Below are positions 1 through 8,219 of a stretch of 64,000 nt of DNA, piece by piece. The position numbers and the translations under genes are program-made. This stretch comes from an uncultured Sphingomonadales bacterium. Lineage in GTDB: Bacteria; Pseudomonadota; Alphaproteobacteria; Sphingomonadales; Sphingomonadaceae. Location of the stretch: the NCBI GenBank assembly GCA_903832325.1, contig CAILBC010000006.1, positions 62,001 through 126,000 on the forward strand, read 5' to 3'. Position 1 is the first letter of the stretch, and each line of letters starts with the position of its first letter. Under the pieces are notes generated by a model. That model was not told the DNA's origin, did no database searches, and saw nothing but the letters and a program-made list of their open reading frames with translations.

Positions 1-2
1 CC

Positions 3-584
3 GTGCTGGAGCGGCGGCCCGATATTGCCGGCGCCGAACGGCAGGTGGCGGCGGCCAATGCCACGATCGGCGTGCAGCGCGCGGCGTTTTTTCCCTCGGT
101 TGGACTGACGGCTTCGCTCGGCAGCAATGCCGGCGCGATCGGCAATCTGTTTGGCGCGGCCACTTCGCTGTGGTCACTGGGCGCGAGCGCGGCCGAAACG
201 TTGATCGACTGGGGGGCGCGATCGGCGCGCGTGGCAGGCGCCCGCGCCGCCTATGACGCCACGGTCGCAACCTATCGCCAAACGGTGCTGACCGCGTTTC
301 AGGAGGTCGAAACCGATCTCGCCGCGCTCGATGGCTATCGCGCCGAACACGAACAGTACGATACCGCGGCGCAATCGGCGGTTCGCGCCGAAACGGTCAC
401 CCGCAATGCCTATCAGGCCGGCACGGTCGATTTCACCAGCGTGACCAGCGCACAGGCCCTGGCCTATTCGGCGCGGGCCAACCTGATCCAGAACACGGTC
501 AACCAGCAGACCGCCGCAGTTGCGTTGATTCAGGCGATCGGCGGACAGTGGAGCGGACCGGTCGATCTGCACCCGGCCCGCTGA
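3..584 (+). CDS. RND efflux outer-membrane factor, NodT/TolC family (3' part)
   Basis: This is the C-terminal 193 residues of a TolC/NodT-type outer-membrane channel, the exit duct of a tripartite drug or metal efflux pump. The open frame runs off the left edge of the window, so the true start lies outside; the family is usually about 450-480 residues. The visible part opens with the family hallmark LERRPDIAGAE and a helix ending in AAFFPSVGLTASLG. It continues with the long periplasmic helices and a second strand region around YQAGTVDFTSV. The periplasmic adaptor and inner-membrane pump genes would be expected to the left. Family assignment is confident; the substrate cannot be told. Confidence 0.9.
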   Translation: MLERRPDIAGAERQVAAANATIGVQRAAFFPSVGLTASLGSNAGAIGNLFGAATSLWSLGASAAETLIDWGARSARVAGARAAYDATVATYRQTVLTAFQEVETDLAALDGYRAEHEQYDTAAQSAVRAETVTRNAYQAGTVDFTSVTSAQALAYSARANLIQNTVNQQTAAVALIQAIGGQWSGPVDLHPAR

Positions 585-593
585 TCGCCGCAG

Positions 594-641
594 CCAGCGA
601 GATTCAGGCCCCAGCGAGATTCAGGCCCCAGCGGATTCAGG
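594..641. repeat. 17-bp tandem duplication spanning a stop codon
   Basis: CCAGCGAGATTCAGGCC occurs at 594-610 and 611-627, with a shortened third copy at 628-641. Read on the minus strand, each copy contains CCTGAATC, and the third supplies the TGA stop of the DUF3237 gene ending at 637. The efflux gene's own stop at 582-584 lies just outside. It belongs to a set of stop-spanning duplications in this window. Confidence 0.9.
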
Positions 642-1092
642 ACATAGTCACGGCGTAAAGCCGATAGACGACGCCATCGCTGGTTTCGCGCGCTTCGCCC
701 ACTGCCAGCGTACGGTTCAGCCAGGCATAGCGCGCATCGCCGGTTTCGAACGTGGCTTGCACCTGGAACAGCGTATCGCCGAAATCGCACGATCCGCCCT
801 CCGCCAGCCGCGCCGTCACCGCCTCGCTGATCTGATAGAGCCCGGTGTAGCGCAGATCGATCAGCGCGCCGTCATCGGTTTTCAGCGTCTTGCGGACATC
901 GAGCCGGCAAAGCCCGTCTGCCCCTTCCAGCATCCAGTCGCCCCCGCCGGGCAAAATGCGACCGCGCAGCCGCGCGCCGGAAAACTGCCCTTCGCCCACG
1001 ATATAGGTCGTGCGCGTGCCAAACGGCGTCTGGCCGATGGCCTGCACGGTGATCGGGTTGGAAAAAGTCAGCAACGGCTCCAGCGTCAGCAT
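637..1092 (-). CDS. DUF3237 family protein
   Basis: A small cytoplasmic protein of the DUF3237 family, a beta-barrel family without an assigned reaction. The family signature is visible as GARLRGRILPGGGDWMLEG followed by KTDDGALIDLRYTGLY. A strong AAGGAA ribosome site six bases before the ATG at 1092 favours that start. An alternative ATG at 1131 overlaps the quinone reductase stop as TGATG and would add 13 residues. It is the last gene of a minus-strand operon behind an SDR and a quinone reductase, so it probably serves the same oxidative pathway. A second, exported DUF3237 protein lies at 36957. Confidence 0.85.
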   Translation of the reverse strand: MLTLEPLLTFSNPITVQAIGQTPFGTRTTYIVGEGQFSGARLRGRILPGGGDWMLEGADGLCRLDVRKTLKTDDGALIDLRYTGLYQISEAVTARLAEGGSCDFGDTLFQVQATFETGDARYAWLNRTLAVGEARETSDGVVYRLYAVTMS

Positions 1093-1130
1093 GGCGTGTT
1101 CCTTCGGCATTTCGGCGCGCGGCCGCGCCA

Positions 1131-2129
1131 TCAGGCGATATCGATGACCACGTTGCCGATCAGAGCCCCGCTTTCGACCGCCCCGCTTTCGACTGCCTCG
1201 TGCGCGGCGGCAGCCTGGTCGAGCGGCACGCGCAGCGCGATGCGCGGGTGCAGCGCGCCATCGGCCATTGCCGCCGCCAGCCGCGCGGCCACGATGGCGC
1301 GCTCGGCCGGGTTCAGCAGATAGACCAGCAGCATGCGCAACGTAACGTTGCGAAACATCAGCGCGTAGAATGGCAATTCCGGGGTCGGGCTGGCCATCGA
1401 ACCATAGGCCGCGATCACCCCGCCCACTTTGATGATTTGCGCGGTGAGAGCCAGGTTTCCGCCGAATTCCACCTCGACCACGCGGTCCACACCGGCATCA
1501 CCGGTGCAGGCCATGACTGCCGTGAGCACGTCATCGTTACGATAGTTGATCACGTGGTGTGCGCCGGCGGCGCTGGCCACCGCGGCCTTTTCCGCGCTGC
1601 TGACCGTGGCGATCACCGTGGCGCCGGCCCAGCGGGCCAACTGGATCGCGATTTCACCCACCGCGCCCGCGCCGCCCGCCACCAGCACGGTCTGCCCGGT
1701 GATATCGCCATCGGCAAACAGCGCCCAGGCCGCGGTCATCGCCGGAATGCCAAGGCAGGCCCCGGTGGCGAAATCGACCGTATCGGGCAGGGGCAGGGCC
1801 TGCTCTGCCGGCACGCAGATGAATTGCGCGCACGTGCCCGCAGGCCGCCGCCATGCCCCGTTCCACACATAGACTCGCGCGCCCACGCGATCGGCGGAAA
1901 CGCCATCGCCCACCGCATCGATCACCCCCGCGCCATCCGAATGGGGTATCTGAAACGGCTGGGTCATCGGCCCGCGCAGCCCGTCGCGCGTCTTCACGTC
2001 CGACGGATTGACCCCGGAGGCATAGAGCCGCACGCGCACTTCGCCGGTGCCAGGCTGCGGATCGGGCCATTCGCCGTAATTGAGCACCTGCACCGCCGGA
2101 CCGGTGCGATCATACCAAACCGCCTTCAT
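1131..2129 (-). CDS. zinc-independent NADPH:quinone oxidoreductase (MDR family)
   Basis: A 332-residue medium-chain dehydrogenase/reductase of the quinone reductase type, expected to transfer hydride from NADPH to quinones or enones. The N-terminal GroES-like domain starts MKAVWYDRTG and has SGVNPSDVKTRDG. The Rossmann domain has the nucleotide motif AGGAGAVGEIAIQLA near residues 155-170. The structural zinc cysteines of alcohol dehydrogenases are not evident. Its ATG overlaps the SDR stop as ATGA, so the two are translationally coupled. Near the C-terminus VESGAVESGA is a recent short tandem duplication. Confidence 0.88.
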   Translation of the reverse strand: MKAVWYDRTGPAVQVLNYGEWPDPQPGTGEVRVRLYASGVNPSDVKTRDGLRGPMTQPFQIPHSDGAGVIDAVGDGVSADRVGARVYVWNGAWRRPAGTCAQFICVPAEQALPLPDTVDFATGACLGIPAMTAAWALFADGDITGQTVLVAGGAGAVGEIAIQLARWAGATVIATVSSAEKAAVASAAGAHHVINYRNDDVLTAVMACTGDAGVDRVVEVEFGGNLALTAQIIKVGGVIAAYGSMASPTPELPFYALMFRNVTLRMLLVYLLNPAERAIVAARLAAAMADGALHPRIALRVPLDQAAAAHEAVESGAVESGALIGNVVIDIA

Positions 2130-2902
2130 CGTGCCGGCTCCAGATCGGACCACAGCCCCTCGGTATGCCCATCCAGCGCCAGCGCCTGGCCCGAGACATT
2201 GCGCGCCAGCGGGGATAGCAGATAAGTGACCATGCCGACGATTTCCTCTGGCTGGATAAACTGGCGCATCGAACTTTGCCGTTTGTATTCGGCCGCGACC
2301 ACATCGTCGGACAACCCGCGCGCAGCGGCATCGCGCGCGATCACGCCGCGGATGCGCGGCCCTTCGACGCTGGCGGGACAGATCGCGTTGACGGTAATGC
2401 CTTCGGGGCCCAATTCCATCGCCAGCGTCTTGGTCAGGCCGATCAGCGCCCATTTGCTGGCAACATAGGGGCTGCGCAGCGGGCAGCCGAACAACCCCGC
2501 GTTTGACGACATCATCACGATGGCCGGATCGGTGCCCCGGCGCAGACGCGGGATCGCCAGCCGCGCCGCGCGAAACGCGCCATTCAGATTGACATCGATC
2601 GTGCGCACCCAGTCATCGGGTTCAATCGCTTCGCACCGGGCGGTGGGCCCGGCAATGCCGGCATTGTTGATCAGCACGTCCAGACTGTCACCGATGCCGC
2701 TGAAAAACCGCTCCATGTCGGCATCGCTGGTGACATCGGCACATGTGGCGCGGATTGCGGGATGGGCGCGCCGCAAATCATCGACTGCCGCCTCTTGCGC
2801 ATCGCAGACATGCACCGTGGCGCCTTGCGCGGCAAAGGCTTCGGCCAGCGCGCGGCCAATTCCCGATGCTCCGGCCGTAATGGCAATCCGCCTGTCCTTC
2901 AT
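2126..2902 (-). CDS. SDR family NAD(P)-dependent oxidoreductase
   Basis: A 258-residue classical short-chain dehydrogenase. The cofactor motif is TAGASGIG at residues 9-16, NNAG is at 79-82, the catalytic serine lies in MMSSN near 132-133, and YxxxK is Tyr146-Val-Ala-Ser-Lys150. Asp34 after the second strand suggests NAD rather than NADP preference. It is the first gene of the operon SDR, quinone reductase, DUF3237, and lies divergent from the hydrolase at 3077. The substrate is unknown; an alcohol or keto acid is likely. Confidence 0.92.
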   Translation of the reverse strand: MKDRRIAITAGASGIGRALAEAFAAQGATVHVCDAQEAAVDDLRRAHPAIRATCADVTSDADMERFFSGIGDSLDVLINNAGIAGPTARCEAIEPDDWVRTIDVNLNGAFRAARLAIPRLRRGTDPAIVMMSSNAGLFGCPLRSPYVASKWALIGLTKTLAMELGPEGITVNAICPASVEGPRIRGVIARDAAARGLSDDVVAAEYKRQSSMRQFIQPEEIVGMVTYLLSPLARNVSGQALALDGHTEGLWSDLEPAR

Positions 2903-3076
2903 CGTACCTTTGGCCAGCTGGTGTTTGTCCGCCCTTGCTTATCGGCCCACGGCAGCGGGGGCAAACGACCAGTTGCCGCCCACAGATGAAAAAATCCCGT
3001 CCCTGCTGCGGGGCTGGATTCGCGTCGGGGCGGGGGCTAGGTTGCCCGTGCGGCATGGTGCGCGCGAAAGGTTGCG
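2903..3076. promoter_or_regulatory. divergent intergenic region
   Basis: This 174-bp gap separates the minus-strand SDR operon from the plus-strand hydrolase, so it must hold promoters for both. I see no clear inverted repeat or -35/-10 pair. Confidence 0.4.
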
Positions 3077-4450
3077 ATGTCCGATCCCCATACCCGGCAC
3101 ACGCCTGTCCTTGCGGCGCGGCGGGCGCTGACTTTTGCCCTGGGCGTGATGGCCTGTGTGTCCTTGCCGGTGCTGGCGCAAACGGCGCCCGCAGGGCAGC
3201 GCGCGCCCAGTGTGCCTGATATCGATGCGCCCGAACTGGCCGCACTGGGCCCCGATGCTGCGGGGATGACCACGCGGATCATCGCGGTCCACGATCAGGT
3301 CGATCCGCTGGCCTCGCTGGCCGCCGGGCACGAAGTCCATGCCGATCGCGTGCTGCATCTGCGCATCTGGTATCCGGCAAAGCCCGGTGTGACATCGCCC
3401 CTGGTCACCTATACCGCTTCTTTGACCGGTGAGCCGGGCCATCCCGATGCCCGCTTCACCGTGCCCGGCATTGCCCATGCCAATGCAGAGCCGGCGGGCG
3501 AGCGTTTTCCGGTGGTCGTGCTCAGCCACGGGTACAACAACGATCCGGTCATGCTCAGCTGGCTGGGCGAAAATCTGGCGACCAAGGGCTATGTCGTGGT
3601 CGCGCCCGAACATCGTGATCCACCGATCTGGGACCGGTCGAAAACGCCCGCCGCCCTGCTGGCGCGCCCGCTCGATATTGTCGACGTGATCAAGGTCTTG
3701 CGCGGCGGCCTGCTGGGCCGTCTGGTCGATCCGGCGCGGTTGGGGCTGATCGGCTATTCGATGGGCGGCTATGGCGTGCTGGCGGTGGCCGGTGCCGGGC
3801 TTGATCCCAAAAGCCCGGCCGTCGCGGCGCTGCCGGTCGATCTGGTGGCGGCCTATGCCGGAAAGGGTGCGCGCGCAGGCGCCCTGACTGCTGCCGGAAT
3901 CGATTCCGGAATAAGGGCAGTAGTGGCGATTTCACCCGCCGGCGGGGCGCCGTGGTGGGCGTTTGGCGCCGATGGCGCAGGGCTGGGCAGCGTGCGCGCG
4001 CCGCTGCTGGTGGTGGCGGGCAGCGCCGACCGCACCGTGGGGTATGAAAAAGGGCCCGCGGCGCTTTACGCTGCGGCGGTGCATGCGGATCGGCACCTGC
4101 TGGTGCTGGTTGCTGCCGGGCACGATATCGGCACCAATCCACCGCCCGCCGAAATGCACGGCCGGCTGTGGGATTTTGATTGGTTTGCCGATCCGGTCTG
4201 GCGCAAGGACCGGATCAACGCGATCGCCACGCACATGATCACCGCGTTTCTTGATTACCGGCTGAAAGGCGATGCCACGCGCGCCGCCTATCTCGCCGTG
4301 CCCGCCGAAAATTCGGACCATGCCGGGTGGGAAGGCGCCGCCGATGGCTATGCCGCGATGAGCGCAGGCGGCAGCAATCCCACGTGGAAAGGGTTCTGGC
4401 GCGGGCACCAGGATGGCCTGATCCTGCGCCACGACGCCGCCGTGCCATAA
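3077..4450 (+). CDS. exported alpha/beta hydrolase (dienelactone hydrolase/PAF-acetylhydrolase type)
   Basis: A 457-residue protein with an N-terminal signal peptide (ALTFALGVMACVSLPVLAQ, cut near residue 36), so it acts in the periplasm or outside. The fold is shown by the oxyanion strand VVVLSHGYNND and the nucleophile elbow GYSMGG with Ser228. VVAGSADRTV probably supplies the acid and AAGHDIG the histidine. It resembles the PAF-acetylhydrolase/dienelactone hydrolase group, which cleaves esters. It is monocistronic and convergent with the LysR gene, with only four bases between the stops. The substrate is unknown. Confidence 0.82.
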   Translation: MSDPHTRHTPVLAARRALTFALGVMACVSLPVLAQTAPAGQRAPSVPDIDAPELAALGPDAAGMTTRIIAVHDQVDPLASLAAGHEVHADRVLHLRIWYPAKPGVTSPLVTYTASLTGEPGHPDARFTVPGIAHANAEPAGERFPVVVLSHGYNNDPVMLSWLGENLATKGYVVVAPEHRDPPIWDRSKTPAALLARPLDIVDVIKVLRGGLLGRLVDPARLGLIGYSMGGYGVLAVAGAGLDPKSPAVAALPVDLVAAYAGKGARAGALTAAGIDSGIRAVVAISPAGGAPWWAFGADGAGLGSVRAPLLVVAGSADRTVGYEKGPAALYAAAVHADRHLLVLVAAGHDIGTNPPPAEMHGRLWDFDWFADPVWRKDRINAIATHMITAFLDYRLKGDATRAAYLAVPAENSDHAGWEGAADGYAAMSAGGSNPTWKGFWRGHQDGLILRHDAAVP

Positions 4451-4454
4451 AGTA

Positions 4455-5360
4455 TCAGGCCGGATCGTCGGCCGGGCGGAACCTATCGAGCAGCCAATCG
4501 CGGAATGTCAGCGTTTCCACGCCTGGCCGTACCGCGCGCGCGGGCAGCAGCACGTGGTGCGCCAGATCATGGTCGAGCACGATGCCCGGCGCGGTGCTGA
4601 CCAGCCCGCGCGCCAGGTGCAGCCGCGCCAGATCGGCCGAAACCATCGCGCAGCCTGCGCCCGCAGCGGCCAGTTCCAGCGCAATGGCCGAAGTATCGAC
4701 GGTAAACCGGCTGATGATGGCATTTTCCGGCCAATCCAGCGCGCGCGACAGCCCGACCCAAAGATTGTCCAGCCCGACGATCTGGATCGAACTGCGCTGC
4801 ACCATGGCAAACAGCGCGGTCGCCGGATCATTGCCAAACACCGCATCCGGCGGGCAGACCGGAATTGACCGCGCGCGCGCCAGTGGCGTCGCCTCGAACC
4901 CTTCCCACCGGCCGGATCCAAACCGCACGTCGATATCGATCTGGCTGTCTTCCAGATCGTCGCTCCAGATCGAGGAGTATATCCGCACCGGAATATCGGG
5001 GCGCAGCGCGCAAAACTGCGGCAGCGCCGGGGCCAGGCACAACGTGGCAAAGCTGACCGAGCACCGCACCGTGACCGCGCGGGCGTTCTGCGCGCCGAAC
5101 AGGCCGGAGGTGGCCAGTGTCAGGTCATCCAGCGTCTTGGCCACCATCGGGAAATAGGCGCGCCCGATCGGGGACAGGCGCACCCCGCGCGCCAACCGTT
5201 CGAACAGCACAAAGCCCAGGTGCCCCTCCAGCGCCTTGATATGCTGGCCCACTGCCGCCGCCGTCAGCCCCAGTTCGTCGGCCGCGCGGGCAAAGCTGAG
5301 ATGCCGCGCGCTCGCTTCGAACGTGCGCAGCCAGACAAGCGGGGGCAGGGCATGAGCCAT
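4455..5360 (-). CDS. LysR-type transcriptional regulator (GcvA-like)
   Basis: A 301-residue LysR regulator. The winged helix-turn-helix occupies residues 1-60 (LSFARAADELGLTAAAVGQHIKALE) and the effector-binding domain about 90-295. I chose the ATG at 5360, which gives the family's normal MxxLPPLxWLRTFE opening; the longer upstream frame is not coding-like. It is divergent from the GMC dehydrogenase operon, the classic arrangement for a LysR protein controlling its neighbour, so it probably regulates 5451-9730 in response to a pathway compound. Confidence 0.92.
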   Translation of the reverse strand: MAHALPPLVWLRTFEASARHLSFARAADELGLTAAAVGQHIKALEGHLGFVLFERLARGVRLSPIGRAYFPMVAKTLDDLTLATSGLFGAQNARAVTVRCSVSFATLCLAPALPQFCALRPDIPVRIYSSIWSDDLEDSQIDIDVRFGSGRWEGFEATPLARARSIPVCPPDAVFGNDPATALFAMVQRSSIQIVGLDNLWVGLSRALDWPENAIISRFTVDTSAIALELAAAGAGCAMVSADLARLHLARGLVSTAPGIVLDHDLAHHVLLPARAVRPGVETLTFRDWLLDRFRPADDPA

Positions 5361-5450
5361 GGCGCAACCATAAAGTATAATTGCCCCTTTGCCAGATTTT
5401 ATATTGATTGTGTGATGCCTGTGCATGGCCCACCACCTGGTCCGGCAGCC
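5361..5450. promoter_or_regulatory. bidirectional LysR/catabolic operon control region
   Basis: A 90-bp spacer between the divergent LysR and GMC dehydrogenase genes. It is distinctly AT-rich for this genome, with ATAAAGTATAAT near 5370-5381 and TTTATAT near 5397-5403, whose outer ATAAA/TTTAT arms form a loose inverted repeat. This is a plausible LysR site and overlapping promoters, but no strict T-N11-A box stands out. Confidence 0.45.
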
Positions 5451-7094
5451 ATGACAACACGGGTGAACCGCCCCTTGGAAAACAGCACAGTGGACAGCTT
5501 CGACTATATCGTGGTGGGTGCCGGATCGGCCGGATGCGCGCTGGCCGAAAGCCTGTCGCGCGATGGCAAGGCGCGCGTGCTGCTGATCGAGGCGGGGGGC
5601 AGCGACCGCGATTTCTGGATTCGCATGCCGATCGGCTATGGCCACACGTTTCATGATGCGCGGGTGAACTGGCGATACCGCTCTGAACCGGTGCCCGGGC
5701 TGAACGGCCAGACCGCCTATCTGCCGCGCGGCAAAGTGATCGGCGGGTCAAGCTCGATCAACGCCATGGTCTATTGCCGCGGGCTGGCAGCAGATTTCGA
5801 CGATTGGGCCGCGGCGGGCAATCCCGGCTGGGGCTGGGCCGATGTTGCCCCGGTGTTCGATGCGTTTGAAAGCCACGTCTGGCCCGATGGCACCCGGCAC
5901 GGCGCCGGACCGCTGTCGGTTTCGCATCGGGAACCCGAATGCCATCCGCTGCGGCATGATTTCTTTCGCGCCGGGCAGGAGGCGGGGCTGCCGCTGCGCG
6001 ATGACATGCCGACAGATGGCGGCGAGGGCGTGTTTGCCTATGCCATCACCACGCGCGACGGGCTGCGCTGTTCCTCTGCCGATGCGTTTCTGGCGCCGGC
6101 GCGCAAACGCCCAAATATGGATGTACGCGCCGGGCTGGTGGTTGAACGCATCGTGTTTTCGGGCCAGCGCGCCGTCGGTGTGGCGGTGCGCCAGGGCAAT
6201 GGCGTGCAGATCATCGCGGCGCGCGGTGAAGTCCTTCTGGCGGCGGGCGCAGTGGGATCGCCCGCGCTGCTGCAACGATCGGGCGTGGGCCCGGCGGGCT
6301 TGCTCAACGATCTGGGCATCGCGGTGGTGCGCGGCAATGATCAGGTCGGGCGCAATCTGCAGGACCATATCGGCATCAACTATTTCTACCGGTCGACGCG
6401 GCCCACGCTCAATGCAGTGCTGGGCACCTGGCCGGGGCGGATTGCCGCGGGGCTGCGTTATGTGCTGCGCCGGTCGGGGCCGCTCAGCCTTAGCGTCAAC
6501 CAGATTGGCGGCCTTGCACGCAGCCGGCCCGATCTCGCACAACCCGATGTGCAGCTCTATTTCAACCCGCTCAGCTATTCGACGGAAACCGTGGGCAAGC
6601 GGGTGCTGACCCGTCCTGATCCCTGGCCGGGCTTCATCATCGGGCACAACCCGTGCCGCCCGACCAGCCGGGGATGGGTCGCGCTGCGATCGACCGAGGT
6701 GCAGGCCGCGCCGGCGATTCAGCCCAACTATCTGGATACCGAGCAGGATCGGCATGACGTCATTGCGGCCGGGCGCCTGATCGCGCGGATCGCGGCAACC
6801 CCGGCGATGCGCGATCTGGTTTCCAGCCAGGCCTATGACATCGATGCCGCCAGCGACGATGCAATCCTTGCCGATTTCCGCGAACGCAGCGGCACCGTGC
6901 ACCATCTGTGCGGCACCTGCCGCATGGCGCCCGAAGCGTCCGGTGGCGTGGTCGATGCGCAGTTGCGCGTGCATGGCATCGATGGATTGCGGGTTGTCGA
7001 CGCGTCGATTTTTCCCAATATCACTTCGGCCAACACCAATGCGCCGACGATCATGGTGGCCCGCAAGGCCGCAGAGCTTATCCTGTCCTGCTGA
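5451..7094 (+). CDS. GMC family FAD-dependent oxidoreductase (choline/alcohol dehydrogenase-like)
   Basis: A flavoprotein of about 547 residues in the glucose-methanol-choline family, expected to oxidise an alcohol to an aldehyde. The FAD-binding motif is YIVVGAGSAGCALAE near the start, followed by LLIEAGG. The second signature is PRGKVIGGSSSINAMVY, and the catalytic region has HHLCGTCRMA and a final NTNAPTIMVA. ATG 5415 is an in-frame alternative start; 5451 gives the usual short N-terminus. It heads an operon with an enolase-superfamily enzyme and an aldehyde dehydrogenase, under the divergent LysR gene. Confidence 0.9.
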   Translation: MTTRVNRPLENSTVDSFDYIVVGAGSAGCALAESLSRDGKARVLLIEAGGSDRDFWIRMPIGYGHTFHDARVNWRYRSEPVPGLNGQTAYLPRGKVIGGSSSINAMVYCRGLAADFDDWAAAGNPGWGWADVAPVFDAFESHVWPDGTRHGAGPLSVSHREPECHPLRHDFFRAGQEAGLPLRDDMPTDGGEGVFAYAITTRDGLRCSSADAFLAPARKRPNMDVRAGLVVERIVFSGQRAVGVAVRQGNGVQIIAARGEVLLAAGAVGSPALLQRSGVGPAGLLNDLGIAVVRGNDQVGRNLQDHIGINYFYRSTRPTLNAVLGTWPGRIAAGLRYVLRRSGPLSLSVNQIGGLARSRPDLAQPDVQLYFNPLSYSTETVGKRVLTRPDPWPGFIIGHNPCRPTSRGWVALRSTEVQAAPAIQPNYLDTEQDRHDVIAAGRLIARIAATPAMRDLVSSQAYDIDAASDDAILADFRERSGTVHHLCGTCRMAPEASGGVVDAQLRVHGIDGLRVVDASIFPNITSANTNAPTIMVARKAAELILSC

Positions 7095-7109
7095 AAGAGG
7101 CCTTGTCCT

Positions 7110-8219
7110 GTGCCCCGCATCGCCAAACTTGAAACCTTTTCCGATCCTTATGTCGCTTTCGTGCGGCTGACCACCGATTGCGGGCAGATTGGCTGGGGCC
7201 AGACATCGACATATACCGCCGACATTACCGCCACGATCTTTCACCGCCAGATCGCGCCCTGGGCGCTGGGCCGCGATGCCATCGACATCGATGGCGCGGT
7301 GCGCATCATCGAAGAACGCGAACACAAATATCCCGGCAGCTATCGCTATCGCGCGATTGCCGGGCTGGAAACTGCGATGTGGGATCTGCGCGGGCGGATG
7401 GAGGGCAAGCCGGTGGTCGAACTGATCGGCGGCAAAGTGCAGCCCTTGCGCGCCTATGCCTCATCGATGAAGCGCGACATCACGCCGGAGGACGAGGCGC
7501 GGCGGCTGTGCGATCTGCGTGACCGTTTCGGCTTTGATGCGTTCAAATGGCGCGTGGGCGCCGAATGCGGGCGCGATGTCGATGAATGGCCAGGCCGCAC
7601 CGAGGCGGTGATCCCCGTGGTTGCCCGCGCACTGGGCGATGGCATGGCCAAGCTGGTTGATGGCAACAGCGGCTTTTCACCCGCACGCGCGATCGAAGTG
7701 GGCCGCATGCTCGAAGCCGAAGGCATCAGCCATTTCGAAGAACCGTGCCCTTATTGGGAATTCGACCAGACGCGCGAAGTGACGCAGGCATTGTCGATCG
7801 ATGTGACCGGCGGCGAACAGGATTGGGATCTGGCGCACTGGAAGCGCATGATCGATGGCCGCGTGGTCGATATCGTGCAGCCCGACGTGATGTATATGGG
7901 TGGCCTGTCGCGCACGCTGAAAGTTGCGGAAATGGCGGCCGCCGCGGGCATGCCCTGCACCCCCCACAGCGCCAACCTGTCGCTGGTGACGATCTGCACG
8001 ATGCATCTGCTCGGCGCGATCCCCAATGCCGGAAAATATCTGGAATTTTCAATCGAGGGGGCAGATTACTACCCCTGGCAGGCTGGCCTGTTCGAAGGCG
8101 ATCCGTTCCGCATCGAAGGCGGGCGGGCGCAAATTCCCGATGGGCCGGGCTGGGGCGTGGACATTTCGCAGGCCTGGCTTGACCGTGCGACGTATCAGAA
8201 AAGCGAGATCGAGGCATGA
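7110..8219 (+). CDS. mandelate racemase/muconate lactonizing enzyme family protein (probable acid-sugar dehydratase)
   Basis: A 369-residue enolase-superfamily enzyme of the mandelate racemase subgroup. The metal ligands fit Asp184 (VDGNSG), Glu210 or Glu211 (HFEEP) and Glu236 (GGEQ). The His-Asp base dyad fits His286 (TPHSAN) and Asp259 (QPDV). The KxK base motif reads Lys146-Trp-Arg148, so the second lysine is replaced. It uses a GTG start nine bases after GAAAGAGG. The stop overlaps the next ATG as ATGA. The likely reaction is dehydration of a sugar acid or similar hydroxy acid; the substrate is not decidable. Confidence 0.88.
   Translation: MPRIAKLETFSDPYVAFVRLTTDCGQIGWGQTSTYTADITATIFHRQIAPWALGRDAIDIDGAVRIIEEREHKYPGSYRYRAIAGLETAMWDLRGRMEGKPVVELIGGKVQPLRAYASSMKRDITPEDEARRLCDLRDRFGFDAFKWRVGAECGRDVDEWPGRTEAVIPVVARALGDGMAKLVDGNSGFSPARAIEVGRMLEAEGISHFEEPCPYWEFDQTREVTQALSIDVTGGEQDWDLAHWKRMIDGRVVDIVQPDVMYMGGLSRTLKVAEMAAAAGMPCTPHSANLSLVTICTMHLLGAIPNAGKYLEFSIEGADYYPWQAGLFEGDPFRIEGGRAQIPDGPGWGVDISQAWLDRATYQKSEIEA

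Noticed and set aside
5220..5450. Longer start for the GMC oxidoreductase
   Set aside because: It would run through the divergent LysR gene; the FAD motif position fits the start near 5451.
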